This document shows, in pieces, positions 7,397-15,785 of a stretch of DNA of 32,935 nucleotides; the stretch's first letter is position 1; every line of letters begins with the position of its first letter. Location of the stretch: the IMG/VR virus record IMGVR_UViG_3300048042_000185, positions 1 to 32,935 of that record; one strand, given 5' to 3'. The notes under the pieces were generated by a model. It had not been told where the DNA came from and searched no databases. It saw only the letters and a list, made by a program, of their open reading frames with translations. This stretch comes from a virus. The position numbers and the translations under genes were made by a program.

Positions 7397-8578
7397 ATGT
7401 CCCTCGCTACCTTGATTGAGAAGCGCACCAAGCTGATGGCCGATGCACAGGCATCCATCGCTGGTGACATCACGCCGGAAACTCGCAGCAAGTTTGACGC
7501 TATGCTCGCGGACGTGGCCGTACTCGATGGCGATATCACTCGCCACGAAGCAGTCGAGAAGTACAACTCGGAGCAGCGCAGCGCCGTCTCGCAGAATCGT
7601 CCCAACCCCGGCGAGTCTGCTGACGCCGCAGAGCGTGTTGAAGTGCGCGATGCCAGGCAGAAGGCCGCTCTCCGCACCTACCTGCAGACTGGCGTGGTTG
7701 AGTCTCGCGACTTGACGACCGCTGCTCTCGGTGGCGTGATCGTCCCGGTGGGCTTTACGCCTCAGGTGATCGAGGCCAAGAAGTCTTATGGCCAGATCCT
7801 TGAAGTGGTAAACACGATCACGACGGATCACGGTAACCCCATCAAGTTGGTGCAGGACGACGACACCGCCAACTCTCTGGCGGCTGTAACCGTTGGTACC
7901 GACGCGGTGGAGACCGATCCGGCGCTTACCGGCCTGACTTTGCAGGTGGACAACCTGACGACCGGCGTGGTTAAGATTGATCGCGGCCTGTTGTCTGACA
8001 GCGGCTTCGACGTGGACTCGTTCATCAAGGACAAGTTCATGCGGCGCTATTTCAGGGGAACTTCGAACCTGATCATCGCGGGGAACGCCGGGAACATCGC
8101 CTCGCTGGCCACGGCCTATGCGGCAGGCTTCACTGGCGCGGCATCGCTCAAGGTTTCCTATCCGGACTTTGCAACGGCGCTGGCCACGCTGGACCCGGCT
8201 TACCAGGGTGACGCGGTGTGGGCAATGAACAACGCTACGTTGGGTTCGGTCGCGGGCTTGGTTGACAACAACCTCCGCCCACTGTTTGTCCCCTACAACG
8301 ACGGGACGATGACTGGATTCGTCGGATCGATCCTTGGCCGCCCCGTCAAACTTGTAACCCAGCTTCCCAACCAGGCGGCGGGTAGCAAGTCGATCTTGTT
8401 CGGCGATTTCAAGTCTGCGTATACCTTCCGCACGCAGGCTCCTGGGATCTCCATCTTCCGGATGGATGAGCGCTACCTCCCAAGCTTCGAGGTCGGCTTC
8501 GTCGGCTTCGTGCGTGCCGGTGGAATCGCCACTCCGGCGGGACAAGCGCCCGTGATCTCGATCATCACCCACGCTTAA
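7397..8578 (+). CDS. Phage major capsid protein (HK97 fold)
   Basis: The 393-residue product has an N-terminal charged coiled-coil delta domain (residues 1 to about 100) and then an HK97-fold body starting near LRTYLQTG and GGVIVPVGFTPQVIE. The body includes the usual N-arm, the E-loop region TTDHGNPIKLVQDD and a C-terminal segment ending SFEVGFVGFVRAGGIA. The delta domain serves as built-in scaffold and is removed by the upstream protease. GGAG precedes the ATG. A structured leader precedes and a 10-bp hairpin follows, giving a self-contained message. An antisense frame of 408 codons covers it but is a codon-bias shadow. Confidence 0.96.
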   Translation: MSLATLIEKRTKLMADAQASIAGDITPETRSKFDAMLADVAVLDGDITRHEAVEKYNSEQRSAVSQNRPNPGESADAAERVEVRDARQKAALRTYLQTGVVESRDLTTAALGGVIVPVGFTPQVIEAKKSYGQILEVVNTITTDHGNPIKLVQDDDTANSLAAVTVGTDAVETDPALTGLTLQVDNLTTGVVKIDRGLLSDSGFDVDSFIKDKFMRRYFRGTSNLIIAGNAGNIASLATAYAAGFTGAASLKVSYPDFATALATLDPAYQGDAVWAMNNATLGSVAGLVDNNLRPLFVPYNDGTMTGFVGSILGRPVKLVTQLPNQAAGSKSILFGDFKSAYTFRTQAPGISIFRMDERYLPSFEVGFVGFVRAGGIATPAGQAPVISIITHA

Positions 8579-8588
8579 TCAACCCGGT

Positions 8589-8614
8589 GAGGGCAGGCCA
8601 ACCAGCCTGCCCTC
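8589..8614 (+). terminator. 10-bp hairpin after the capsid gene
   Basis: GAGGGCAGGC (8589-8598) and GCCTGCCCTC (8605-8614) are perfect complements around a 6-base loop, 11 bases after the capsid stop. No T-run follows, so it may only attenuate transcription or protect the 3' end of the capsid message rather than fully terminate it. The connector gene starts 26 bases downstream. Confidence 0.45.
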
Positions 8615-8639
8615 CCTCAACCCCACCTGATAGGCACTC

Positions 8640-9326
8640 ATGTCCTTACTCTCTATAAATCTCGTGACGCCGCCAGTGGTGGAGCCGGTAACAGTGACCC
8701 AACTCAAACAGAGCCTACGCATCGATGCGGGGTACACCGATGAGGATGATCTTCTCAGCGGATATATCTCAGGCGCTCGCGAGTGGTGCGAGTCGTACAT
8801 GCGCCGCGCCATCTACAACCAGACCTGGCAGTTGACGCTGGACCACTTTCCTTATTGGACCGAAGGGACCACTCTACGCCCCTCCAACCGCCTGGACTAC
8901 ATGTACGGCGCTTATATGGATGATTTGTGTATTGAGTTGCCCAAGCCCAAGCTTGTCTCGGTCACGTCGATCACCTATATAGATGCCACTGGCACCCCGC
9001 AGACATTGGCCAGCAGCAATTACAACGTTGACGTTACCAGTGAGCCAGCGCGGATCACTCCAGCGCAGGGCACCTTCTGGCCGACCAGCCAGCAGTACAT
9101 TCCTGGGAGCGTCAAGATCACATATGTGGCGGGCACCTATGGCGACGGCGTGACCATCAACACTTGCCCCTCGTCCATCGCAATCGCAATCTCCTTGATG
9201 GCCGGGCACCTTAACGAGCATCGTGAATCCACCTCCGTCAGCACCCTCTCCGAGGTACCGTTTGGCGTCAAGGCGTTCTTGAACATGTACCGGCACCAGT
9301 GTGTCGGCTACTCCCAGAGCTACTGA
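8640..9326 (+). CDS. Head-tail connector protein (gp6/phiE125 gp8-like)
   Basis: The 228-residue product opens with a motif typical of head-tail connectors: VTPPVVEPVTVTQLKQSLRI, DEDDLLSGYISGAREWCESY. A long helix binds the portal; the rest is a variable beta region ending in a helical segment that starts SSIAIAISLMAGHLNEHRES. Such proteins form the first ring below the portal. It is the first of five tightly packed connector/tail-completion genes. Longer than the minimal ~100-residue gp6 and closer to the phiE125 gp8 subgroup. Confidence 0.88.
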   Translation: MSLLSINLVTPPVVEPVTVTQLKQSLRIDAGYTDEDDLLSGYISGAREWCESYMRRAIYNQTWQLTLDHFPYWTEGTTLRPSNRLDYMYGAYMDDLCIELPKPKLVSVTSITYIDATGTPQTLASSNYNVDVTSEPARITPAQGTFWPTSQQYIPGSVKITYVAGTYGDGVTINTCPSSIAIAISLMAGHLNEHRESTSVSTLSEVPFGVKAFLNMYRHQCVGYSQSY

Positions 9327-9328
9327 TT

Positions 9329-9688
9329 ATGGCCTACGATCCTCTTATCCTCGCCGCCGGTGACCTCCGGCACAGTGTCTCGATTCAGGCGTCATCCACG
9401 TCTCGCGATGCGTCCGGTCAACTCTTGCAAACATGGGACACGATCTTGACCACTCACGCATCTATTCGCAGTCTCACCACTCGTGAGACGGTGCAGGACA
9501 GCCAGCTTGTGTCGCAGTCCACGCACATGATCACGATTCGCTACCCTGGCAAAAGCATCCGTCTGGTCACTGGCAACAAACTCGTCCACGGCAACAATGT
9601 GTACACGATCCAAGAGGTCGACAACGTCCTCAGCCGCAACAAAGTTATTCAACTTCGGGCCCTAGTAATTGACTCGGACAGTGTGTAG
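9329..9688 (+). CDS. Phage head closure / head-tail adaptor protein
   Basis: I chose the ATG at 9329 (119 aa) over an in-frame ATG at 9299, which lies inside the previous gene. The protein shows the SPP1 gp16-like beta-barrel pattern: GDLRHSVSIQASS, DASGQLLQTWDTILTTHASI, then HMITIRYPGKSIRLVTGNKLVHG and a final YTIQEVDNVLSRNKVIQL. It plugs the connector after DNA packaging and provides the platform for tail joining. Starts two bases after the connector stop. Confidence 0.88.
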   Translation: MAYDPLILAAGDLRHSVSIQASSTSRDASGQLLQTWDTILTTHASIRSLTTRETVQDSQLVSQSTHMITIRYPGKSIRLVTGNKLVHGNNVYTIQEVDNVLSRNKVIQLRALVIDSDSV

Positions 9689-9690
9689 CC

Positions 9691-10176
9691 ATGGATGAAT
9701 TCAGCGTACAAATCGACACCAAAGACCTTGAGGAGAAGCTCAAGGCGCTGCCAGAGGCTATCGCGAAGCGATACATGAAGACCGCTCTGGAGGCTGCTGG
9801 AGAGGTCATCCTTGCGCCGATGGTCGCTCTGGCACCGGAGCGTACAGACGAGCCTACGCCTGAAGGGACAGGCTTGCCGCCTGGCATCTTGAAATACGAC
9901 TTGCATACTCAGGTGATCTTGAATGACTCCGGTGGCAAGGTTCGCGTTGGTCCATCTGATGTAGCAGGGCACGTTGCAAGCTGGCAGAACAACGGTTGGA
10001 TGCTGACCAAAGGCGGGTACCGGCAATCCAACTCCCACAAGAACGGCACAGGTAAAGCACTCCATGAGGTACCGGGGAAGCACTTCATGGAGGGCGCCTA
10101 TGACGAGGCGGCTGAAGCTGCCTTGGACACGTTTATCGCAACACTGGCCGAAGAGTTGAGCGGAGACCAGGAATGA
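9691..10176 (+). CDS. HK97 gp10-like tail-joining protein
   Basis: The 161-residue product opens with a short strand-helix unit (FSVQIDTKDLEEKLKALPEA) and continues with the family pattern APMVALAPERT, a glycine-rich strand region, a VGPSDVAGHVASWQ segment and a helix ending the protein (FMEGAYDEAAEAALDTFIATL). HK97 gp10 and its relatives are tail-completion or head-tail joining factors in the cytoplasmic assembly pathway. The stop overlaps the next start by four bases, in the order gp10-like then DUF3168 that is common in siphoviruses. Confidence 0.88.
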   Translation: MDEFSVQIDTKDLEEKLKALPEAIAKRYMKTALEAAGEVILAPMVALAPERTDEPTPEGTGLPPGILKYDLHTQVILNDSGGKVRVGPSDVAGHVASWQNNGWMLTKGGYRQSNSHKNGTGKALHEVPGKHFMEGAYDEAAEAALDTFIATLAEELSGDQE

Positions 10177-10565
10177 TCGAGACAGCTATGGTTCCTCTCA
10201 TCCTGGCCCAGGCTCCAGTGACAGACATCATCGGTGATGCACTCCAACCGATCCCTGCGCCTGAAGACTTGGCTGGGTACCCTTGCATCACCTACCAGAC
10301 CGCATCATATAAAGCCGACTATCACGCAACAGGCAACTCTGGGTGGGCTCAAAAGCGAATCGTCTACAACTGCTGGGCGAGTTCATATTTACAAGCCATC
10401 ACCCTGCAGGAAGCGTTACGCAGTGCGCTGACTGGGTATAGCGGGACGCTCAGCGATGGCACGCAGGTCTACTTTATCGAGATTGTGAACGGCGAAAACT
10501 ATTTCGAGTCCGACTCTCGTCTCTACCGGGCAACACTCCACGCACTCATACAGTACGCTGAGTAA
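10173..10565 (+). CDS. Tail completion protein (DUF3168 / gp17-like)
   Basis: The 130-residue product has the DUF3168 pattern: an N-terminal helix, ITDIIGDALQ-like turn, YPCITYQTASYKADYHATG, then a hydrophobic helix AITLQEALRSALTGYSG and a C-terminal strand pair with SRLYRATLHALIQYAE. SPP1 gp17 relatives cap the tail tube where it meets the connector. It starts in an ATGA overlap with the gp10-like gene and precedes the tail tube genes by 72 bases. Confidence 0.87.
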   Translation: MIETAMVPLILAQAPVTDIIGDALQPIPAPEDLAGYPCITYQTASYKADYHATGNSGWAQKRIVYNCWASSYLQAITLQEALRSALTGYSGTLSDGTQVYFIEIVNGENYFESDSRLYRATLHALIQYAE

Positions 10566-10637
10566 CTCGGGCCCCATCTCACCCCGCACAGTCCACCTCA
10601 GGGACTCGCGCAACCGCGCTTAAAAGAGGCAAGCACT

Positions 10638-11096
10638 ATGGCAAGTAAAGCAGGTACCGGAGCCGGAGCAGTATTGCAAATCAATACTACTGGGTCCACC
10701 TACGTGGCAATCGCGCAACTCAAGACATTCCAGTTTTCCGGCCAAAAATGGGCGCTGGATGACATCACCAATGCCGGTTCACCCGCTGTCGGCGGTGGCG
10801 TGCTGAAGGAGGTAACCCCTTCGATCCTGGACTACGGAGAAATGAACATCAGCGGAGTCTGGCTGTACTCGGATACGGCCCAGCAGAAGCTGATGACCAA
10901 CTTTCAGTCCGGGACCTTGACGGCATTCAAGATGATTCTTGCGTTGGTCGAAGGCGAAACCACGACCGCCACTGAGTACGACTTTTCCGCGTACATCACA
11001 GATATGCCGGTGCCCGACGTCCAGTTCGACAAGGCTCTGACGTTCAAGGCCAATCTGAAACTAAATACGATACCGACCATCACTGTGGGCGCGTAA
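10638..11096 (+). CDS. Major tail tube protein, copy A
   Basis: The 152-residue product and its neighbour are paralogues with the same pattern (FSGQKWALDDITNA, SPAVGGGVLKEVTPS, then GVWLYSDTAQQKLMTNFQSG). This matches tail-tube proteins that polymerise into hexameric rings around the tape measure protein. Copy A has an N-terminal strand GAVLQINTTGSTYVAIAQL. A 38-base stretch (10731-10768) is identical in copy B. GAGG precedes the ATG at 10638. Which copy is the principal tube subunit cannot be told from sequence. Confidence 0.82.
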   Translation: MASKAGTGAGAVLQINTTGSTYVAIAQLKTFQFSGQKWALDDITNAGSPAVGGGVLKEVTPSILDYGEMNISGVWLYSDTAQQKLMTNFQSGTLTAFKMILALVEGETTTATEYDFSAYITDMPVPDVQFDKALTFKANLKLNTIPTITVGA

Positions 11097-11143
11097 CCCA
11101 ACCAGTCGACACCAACCAATAACCACATCACGAGGTAGACAAC

Positions 11144-11590
11144 ATGGCAACTAAATCAATGACTGGCGCGGGTGTTACCGCAACATGTGCTGGCTCCGCA
11201 ATCGGCCAGATCAAGTCCGTTCAGTTTTCCGGCCAAAAATGGGCGCTGGATGACATCACTAACGCTGCTTCACCCGCTGCGGGCTCCGGTGTGATCAAAG
11301 AGGTGCAGCCTACCATCTGCGATATCGGTGAAGTCACCATTGAGGGAGTCTGGCTGTACAACGATGCTGGCCAACAGGCCCTTCAGACTGCCTTTACCAG
11401 CGGTGCTCTCTCTGCATTCACGGTAACGCTGCCCAAAGGCGAAGGCCAGGCAACCACCGGCACCTCGTTCACGTTTAGCGGTTTCGTTACAGACCCGTCG
11501 TTTCCCGACAACATCGATGTCACAAAGGGCCTCCTGTTCAAGTCCACCATCAAGGTGAACACGCTAATCACGGTTGCCTACGGAGCATAA
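11144..11590 (+). CDS. Major tail tube protein, copy B (tandem paralogue)
   Basis: The 148-residue product aligns with copy A along its whole length, sharing FSGQKWALDDITNA and GVWLYNDAGQQALQT, but has a shorter N-terminal strand (GVTATCAGSAIGQIKSV) and a different last third. The shared 38-base block at 11222-11259 points to recent duplication or gene conversion. GAGG stands before the ATG. Two tube subunits occur in a few siphoviruses, where one forms the main tube and the other an extension or minor component; that model is inferred here. Confidence 0.8.
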   Translation: MATKSMTGAGVTATCAGSAIGQIKSVQFSGQKWALDDITNAASPAAGSGVIKEVQPTICDIGEVTIEGVWLYNDAGQQALQTAFTSGALSAFTVTLPKGEGQATTGTSFTFSGFVTDPSFPDNIDVTKGLLFKSTIKVNTLITVAYGA

Positions 11591-11665
11591 CCCATACAGG
11601 CCGGGATGGAGCCTGAGTGCCTACCGACTCGAATCCATCCGTCATTCCCATAGGGGTACACCAAT

Positions 11666-12013
11666 ATGTCTAATCCGACCGCACCATATACAAAGATCAC
11701 TCTCAAGGGAACCGAGTACCATCTCTTGTTCGACTTTCAAGCCGTTGCTGACGCCGAGGAACTCACAGGACGCTCCCTTATCACCGGCCTTCACTTGAAG
11801 GATTTTGAGTCGCCGTCCATCAAGCTTGTTCAGGCCATGCTCTACGCCTGCATGAAGCACAATCACCCGACTATCTCCTTTGAGTTGGCCAAGACCTTCG
11901 TGACCATGAAAACCATCGGGAAGATCTGGGGCGCAGTCACTGACGCCTGGGCGATGGCGATGAATGAGCCTGACGAGGACACGGCCTCGGGGGAAGATGC
12001 GGGTCAGAGCTAA
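11666..12013 (+). CDS. Tail assembly chaperone, upstream frame (gpG-like)
   Basis: The 115-residue product starts with a beta hairpin (YTKITLKGTEYHLLFDFQAV) followed by helices, a common pattern in tail assembly chaperones located between tube and tape measure genes. It ends in an acidic tail (NEPDEDTASGEDAGQS). The -1 frame stays open across its stop codon and encodes a convincing continuation into the next gene, so a fraction of ribosomes probably makes a ~228-residue fusion. Lambda gpG/gpGT is the model: both forms coat the tape measure protein during assembly. Confidence 0.78.
   Translation: MSNPTAPYTKITLKGTEYHLLFDFQAVADAEELTGRSLITGLHLKDFESPSIKLVQAMLYACMKHNHPTISFELAKTFVTMKTIGKIWGAVTDAWAMAMNEPDEDTASGEDAGQS
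11987..11995 (+). other. Candidate -1 ribosomal frameshift site (TCG GGG GAA)
   Basis: Within the overlap that is open in both frames (11974-12013), the only homopolymeric run is GGGGG at 11989-11993. Read in the zero frame as TCG GGG GAA, the P-site GGG can re-pair after slipping back one base; the A-site match is poorer than in the classical X XXY YYZ heptamer. Shifting here gives a product that runs on through GSELTPQQQW to the stop at 12351. Confidence 0.45.
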
Positions 12014-12066
12014 CACCTCAGCAGCAGTGGCTACACCTATGGAGCCACTCGCGCTTTGACCTACTT

Positions 12067-12351
12067 GTGTCTGAGGTAGATTTCTGGTCTTCAACACCCA
12101 GGCAGATGCAATATCTCGATAAGAAATACCAGAAGCGTATTGAGCGTGAAGAGTTTTACGCGGCGATGGTCTCGGCCACCACGGCGAACTACTCGATGTG
12201 CCATCCCAAAGATCCCCTCAAACCCCTGGACTTCATGCCGTCGCATCGCGATAAGCGGCCTGAAGAGCATCAGGAAGCTGACGACGACCTGCTGGCACAA
12301 AAGATACACAGCATGTTGGCTCCTCGCTCCGTACCCACAAAAAAGGAATAA
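12067..12351 (+). CDS. Tail assembly chaperone, downstream frame (gpT-like)
   Basis: Taken alone this frame would start at a GTG (12067) with no Shine-Dalgarno and give 94 residues. However, the frame is open back to 11974, and the extra codons read GSELTPQQQWLHLWSHSR and then FDLLVSEVDFW, the usual opening of domains that end a chaperone fusion. I therefore think it is normally expressed by -1 frameshifting from the preceding gene rather than on its own. The product is helical, charged and ends in a Lys-rich tail, just before the tape measure gene. Confidence 0.72.
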   Translation: MSEVDFWSSTPRQMQYLDKKYQKRIEREEFYAAMVSATTANYSMCHPKDPLKPLDFMPSHRDKRPEEHQEADDDLLAQKIHSMLAPRSVPTKKE

Positions 12352-12354
12352 ACC

Positions 12355-14517
12355 ATGGCGGCAAACGCAAAAGTCGCGTCGATCTATGTGCAGTTGCAGG
12401 CTCAGACCGCCGAGTTCAAGAAGGCTCTGCAGGACGCCAATGTAGAGACTCGCAAATGGTCTGCCACCATGCGCGAGGAATCTCAGAAGTCTCGTGAGGC
12501 CGTCCGGCTCTTGAACGAAGACCTCGGCGTTCACTTGCCCCGTGGTCTCCAGAACATCATCTCCAAGATGCCAGCGGTCTCCACCGCTATGAATCTGGCA
12601 TTTAATGCGGTGGTGGTTTTGACCTTGATTCGCTCAGTGGTCGAGGTCACGGAGAAGGTCTCTGAGTTCATAAAGAAGAACGAGGAAGCTGCAAAGAAGA
12701 ACACTGAGGCATGGCGTGCGCTTAGTGAGCCCATCGATTCCACCAACGACAAGATGCGCGTGACCAACGACAAGTTGGAAGAGCAGATTGCGAAGCTGGA
12801 GCACAAGCCCGTCAATGAACTCAAGACGGCGCTGGACGAGTCCACTGAGCACGCCAATCATTTGTATGACGCGCTCGTGAAGGCAAATCGACAATCAACT
12901 GAATTGCTTGAGAAGAACCAAACACCGTGGTATGGAGCCTTCTTCGGTCAGGAGCAGACCAAGGACATCACCAATCAGGTTACCGACCAGGATACGAAGG
13001 TTGACAGCGCAATGTCGGCCCGGTCGGGGCACCAACAGTATTACCAGGAAAAGATGGATGCTGCTGGTCCGGCATCGGCGGCCAATAAGGCAGCGAGAGA
13101 TGCCATCGCGACTCAGGCGGCTGAGCAGTACAAAAAAGACACTGCTGCCGTTATCGCCGCTTTGTCTACTGCCGCCAAGTTGATGACGGAAACATATGGC
13201 ACCACGAAGAAGTGGCAGGATGACCCATCAGGACGGCACGGAGCAGACTGGACGAACATTCTCAGCATCTCCGGTGGTGAGGCGCACAAGTATCAGTCGA
13301 TGCTGATTGGTGAGCGGCTTGACCAGCAAAACCTGAGTGACACTTCCACTCTCGGCAAGGACAAGATCGGCAAGACCAATAACGATGCGGCGAAGAAAGC
13401 CTTCGGTATCCAAGTTGATGAGCTGATCAAAGGGAACGAAGACGTTGCCAAGGAGCAGAAGCGGATCACCACCGAAGTAAACGAGTATGGTGAGCGTCTC
13501 GTCCGCGAATACCTTGACGACAAGGTGAGAGCCAATAAGGAAGAGGAAGCGTCCGACCGTCAGAAGGCCGAGGCATTCAAGCAAAACGTACAGGCTCAGA
13601 TACAAGCCCAGCGCGACCTTATTGAGGCAGCCAGTGAGAAATATAAGCACGTCGATAAGGATTCCACCGAGCGTGTTCGCTGGGGGCAAGAGACCGAAGG
13701 TGGCCGCGCTCAGGAGATGTCCACTGCAGCTCAGGACGAGTCCAACGCCAAGGCGGCTGCGTATCACGCCATCACTGAGTTGCTGTTCAGCGTTGGAAAA
13801 GGCACGGGCTCGGAGGCTGTCAAGGCCGGTGACGACGGTATTAAGGCTGAGCAGGAAGGCCAGCAAAAGATTTATGACGTGCACGCTCAGTATGCAGAAG
13901 AGATTCGCCAGAAGTGGTTGAACGCCCTGAGCGGCGTCAATCAGGAATTGGCCAATATGATGACTGGCCAGAAAACAAACTGGTCGGGCATGTTCCGTGG
14001 CGAGGCAAACCGGTTGGCGCAATCCGGGCTTCGCAAGGCCGAGAATGCTGGCCTCAATGCCCTGGGCATTGGTGGCAAGGCCGACGGCAGCAAAGCCAAC
14101 CCGTGGTACGTAAAGAGTGCCGACTCACAGGCGGGAGGATTATCCGGTCAAGCTGGCGGCGGCTTGCTCGGAATGCTTAACGATTCCGATTGGGCCTCCT
14201 CGCTGTTCGGCGGCAAGCTGTTCGGCTCTGGTAGCTTCTTCGGCGGCCATGCTCTGGGCGGGCCCGCTCTTGGTGGCGTCCCAATTCCCGTAGGCGAACT
14301 TGGACCGGAGACATTCGTTCCATCTACCCCTGGCACCATCATCCCCCACAACGCCGGTGGATCGTCCGCACCAAGCATCGGCTATATCGATGCACGCGGC
14401 ACCGACCCCGCTTTGACTCGTGAGAATGTGGCTCGCGCAATAGCCATGAGTCACGCTCAGGCGGCACACTCCGCGCAATCGCAATTGGCCGACAGGCAGC
14501 GGCGAACCGCCCACTAA
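12355..14517 (+). CDS. Phage tail tape measure protein
   Basis: The 720-residue product has the tape-measure composition: long charged helices and coiled coil over residues 1-570 (many Lys/Glu/Gln repeats), one hydrophobic helix near residues 78-100 (AMNLAFNAVVVLTLIRSVVEV), then a Gly-rich C-terminal region with GGHALGGPALGGVPIPVGE and the typical ending ELGPETFVPSTPGTIIPH. It sets tail length and is ejected with the DNA; at about 0.15 nm per residue it would give a tail near 110 nm. It is preceded by AAGGAA and follows the chaperone genes, as expected. Confidence 0.92.
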   Translation: MAANAKVASIYVQLQAQTAEFKKALQDANVETRKWSATMREESQKSREAVRLLNEDLGVHLPRGLQNIISKMPAVSTAMNLAFNAVVVLTLIRSVVEVTEKVSEFIKKNEEAAKKNTEAWRALSEPIDSTNDKMRVTNDKLEEQIAKLEHKPVNELKTALDESTEHANHLYDALVKANRQSTELLEKNQTPWYGAFFGQEQTKDITNQVTDQDTKVDSAMSARSGHQQYYQEKMDAAGPASAANKAARDAIATQAAEQYKKDTAAVIAALSTAAKLMTETYGTTKKWQDDPSGRHGADWTNILSISGGEAHKYQSMLIGERLDQQNLSDTSTLGKDKIGKTNNDAAKKAFGIQVDELIKGNEDVAKEQKRITTEVNEYGERLVREYLDDKVRANKEEEASDRQKAEAFKQNVQAQIQAQRDLIEAASEKYKHVDKDSTERVRWGQETEGGRAQEMSTAAQDESNAKAAAYHAITELLFSVGKGTGSEAVKAGDDGIKAEQEGQQKIYDVHAQYAEEIRQKWLNALSGVNQELANMMTGQKTNWSGMFRGEANRLAQSGLRKAENAGLNALGIGGKADGSKANPWYVKSADSQAGGLSGQAGGGLLGMLNDSDWASSLFGGKLFGSGSFFGGHALGGPALGGVPIPVGELGPETFVPSTPGTIIPHNAGGSSAPSIGYIDARGTDPALTRENVARAIAMSHAQAAHSAQSQLADRQRRTAH

Positions 14518-14526
14518 GGACTAGAT

Positions 14527-15168
14527 ATGTCAATCGTAGGCACGTTTAATAGCACCAACATTATTGGTCTGCCGTGCGACACCATCGCAGGGGTGTTGCA
14601 TCCGTCGTCGATCGAATGGAACGCGCAAGAGGTTGTATCTGCAAATGCCTCGTCATTCACCGGACAGGTGCAGACATATGACTTCATGGCCTCGTGGTGG
14701 GAGGCTACCGTCACACTCCCTCCGCTACAGAGAGCCAGTGCTGACGCTTGGCAATCATTCCTCATGGAGTGCCGTGGTCAAAGCAACTTTTTTCAGCTTG
14801 GCGATCCCAAGCGGACGACCCCAAAGGGAGCCGCCACTGGAACCCCGAAGGTGAATGGGGCTAGCCAGACCGGCTACAACCTTCTGACAAAGGGTTGGAC
14901 GGCAAGCGTCTCCAACATCCTGCTTCAAGGCGACTTCATTCAGATTGGGTATCGACTGTACTCGATCATGGACGCGGTGAACTCTGACGCCACCGGGCTT
15001 GCAACCCTGCACATCTGGCCTAACCTTCGGGACCTTCCGGCTGACGGAACCACCATCACCACCACCAACTGCAAAGGCCTCTTCCGCCTCGCAAGCAATA
15101 CAAACAAGTGGAGCACGAACGCCGGAAATTATGGCGTCACCGCATTCCAGATTCGCGAGGCGATCTAA
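14527..15168 (+). CDS. Distal/minor tail protein
   Basis: The 213-residue product resembles a family of phage tail proteins found between tape measure and DUF2163/NlpC genes: EWNAQEVVSANASSFTGQVQ, WWEATVTLPPLQRASADAW, then FQLGDPKRTTPKGAATGTP and a C-terminal half with IWPNLRDLPADGTTI. It probably builds the hub that joins the tube to the tip. The last bases (TAATG) overlap the next start. Family named from memory of similar sequences, so the exact role is uncertain. Confidence 0.72.
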   Translation: MSIVGTFNSTNIIGLPCDTIAGVLHPSSIEWNAQEVVSANASSFTGQVQTYDFMASWWEATVTLPPLQRASADAWQSFLMECRGQSNFFQLGDPKRTTPKGAATGTPKVNGASQTGYNLLTKGWTASVSNILLQGDFIQIGYRLYSIMDAVNSDATGLATLHIWPNLRDLPADGTTITTTNCKGLFRLASNTNKWSTNAGNYGVTAFQIREAI

Positions 15169-15785
15169 TGCCGAGAACCATGACAGCCGCCATGATCACC
15201 GCACTGTGTGCGCCGAGTGTGCGCATGGCAATCCTCTGCTCACTTACGTTCGGCGATCAAACCGTCTACGTATGGTCCGGTCTCGGCCCCATGACTTGGA
15301 ACAGCTTGACGTTTCAAGGTGTCGGTTCACTCGGAGAGATCTCTACGATCAGCGAGGACTCCAATGTGGAGGCCAAGAACGTTACCGTCTCGTTGTCTGG
15401 CATTCCGTCGTCGATGATGACGGAGGTGCTGACCGAGGTGCGCCTGCTAGGCACATGCAACATTTGGCTCGCTCTCTACGACGGGACTGGCACGCTCATC
15501 TCCACTCCGATCCTGAGTTACCAAGGCAAGATGGACGCCCCCAACATCAAGGACGACGGCAAGACATGTAAATGCACCATCTCGCTGGAGAACGTGCTGG
15601 TCGACTTGAACCGCGAGGTATGGCGTCGTTACACCGATGAAGACCAACAGATGGACTTGGCTGCAACACTGACCCGGCTCTCACTGCCCGCCAACACCAT
15701 AGACACCGGCTTCACCCACGTGGCTGGACTCCAAGAACAGATCACGTTCTGGGGTCGAGTGCCCTCCTCGGTGAACAACGTATGA
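15168..15785 (+). CDS. Phage tail protein (DUF2163-like)
   Basis: The start at 15168 overlaps the previous stop and has GAGG upstream; a longer frame from 15108 exists but lies inside the preceding gene. The 205-residue product has PSVRMAILCSLTFGDQTVYVWSGLG followed by EDSNVEAKNVTVSLSGI and a C-terminal KCTISLENVLVDLNREVWRRYTDEDQ. This resembles the baseplate/hub protein that precedes the NlpC peptidase in gene-transfer-agent and siphovirus tail operons. Its stop overlaps the peptidase start by four bases. Confidence 0.78.
   Translation: MPRTMTAAMITALCAPSVRMAILCSLTFGDQTVYVWSGLGPMTWNSLTFQGVGSLGEISTISEDSNVEAKNVTVSLSGIPSSMMTEVLTEVRLLGTCNIWLALYDGTGTLISTPILSYQGKMDAPNIKDDGKTCKCTISLENVLVDLNREVWRRYTDEDQQMDLAATLTRLSLPANTIDTGFTHVAGLQEQITFWGRVPSSVNNV

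Noticed and set aside
7346-8572. 408-codon minus-strand open frame
   Set aside because: Antisense to the major capsid gene; composition typical of a codon-bias shadow.
13228-14022. 264-codon minus-strand open frame rich in Leu
   Set aside because: Antisense of the tape measure coiled coil, where Glu/Lys/Gln codons read as Leu/Phe/Val in reverse; false membrane-protein appearance.
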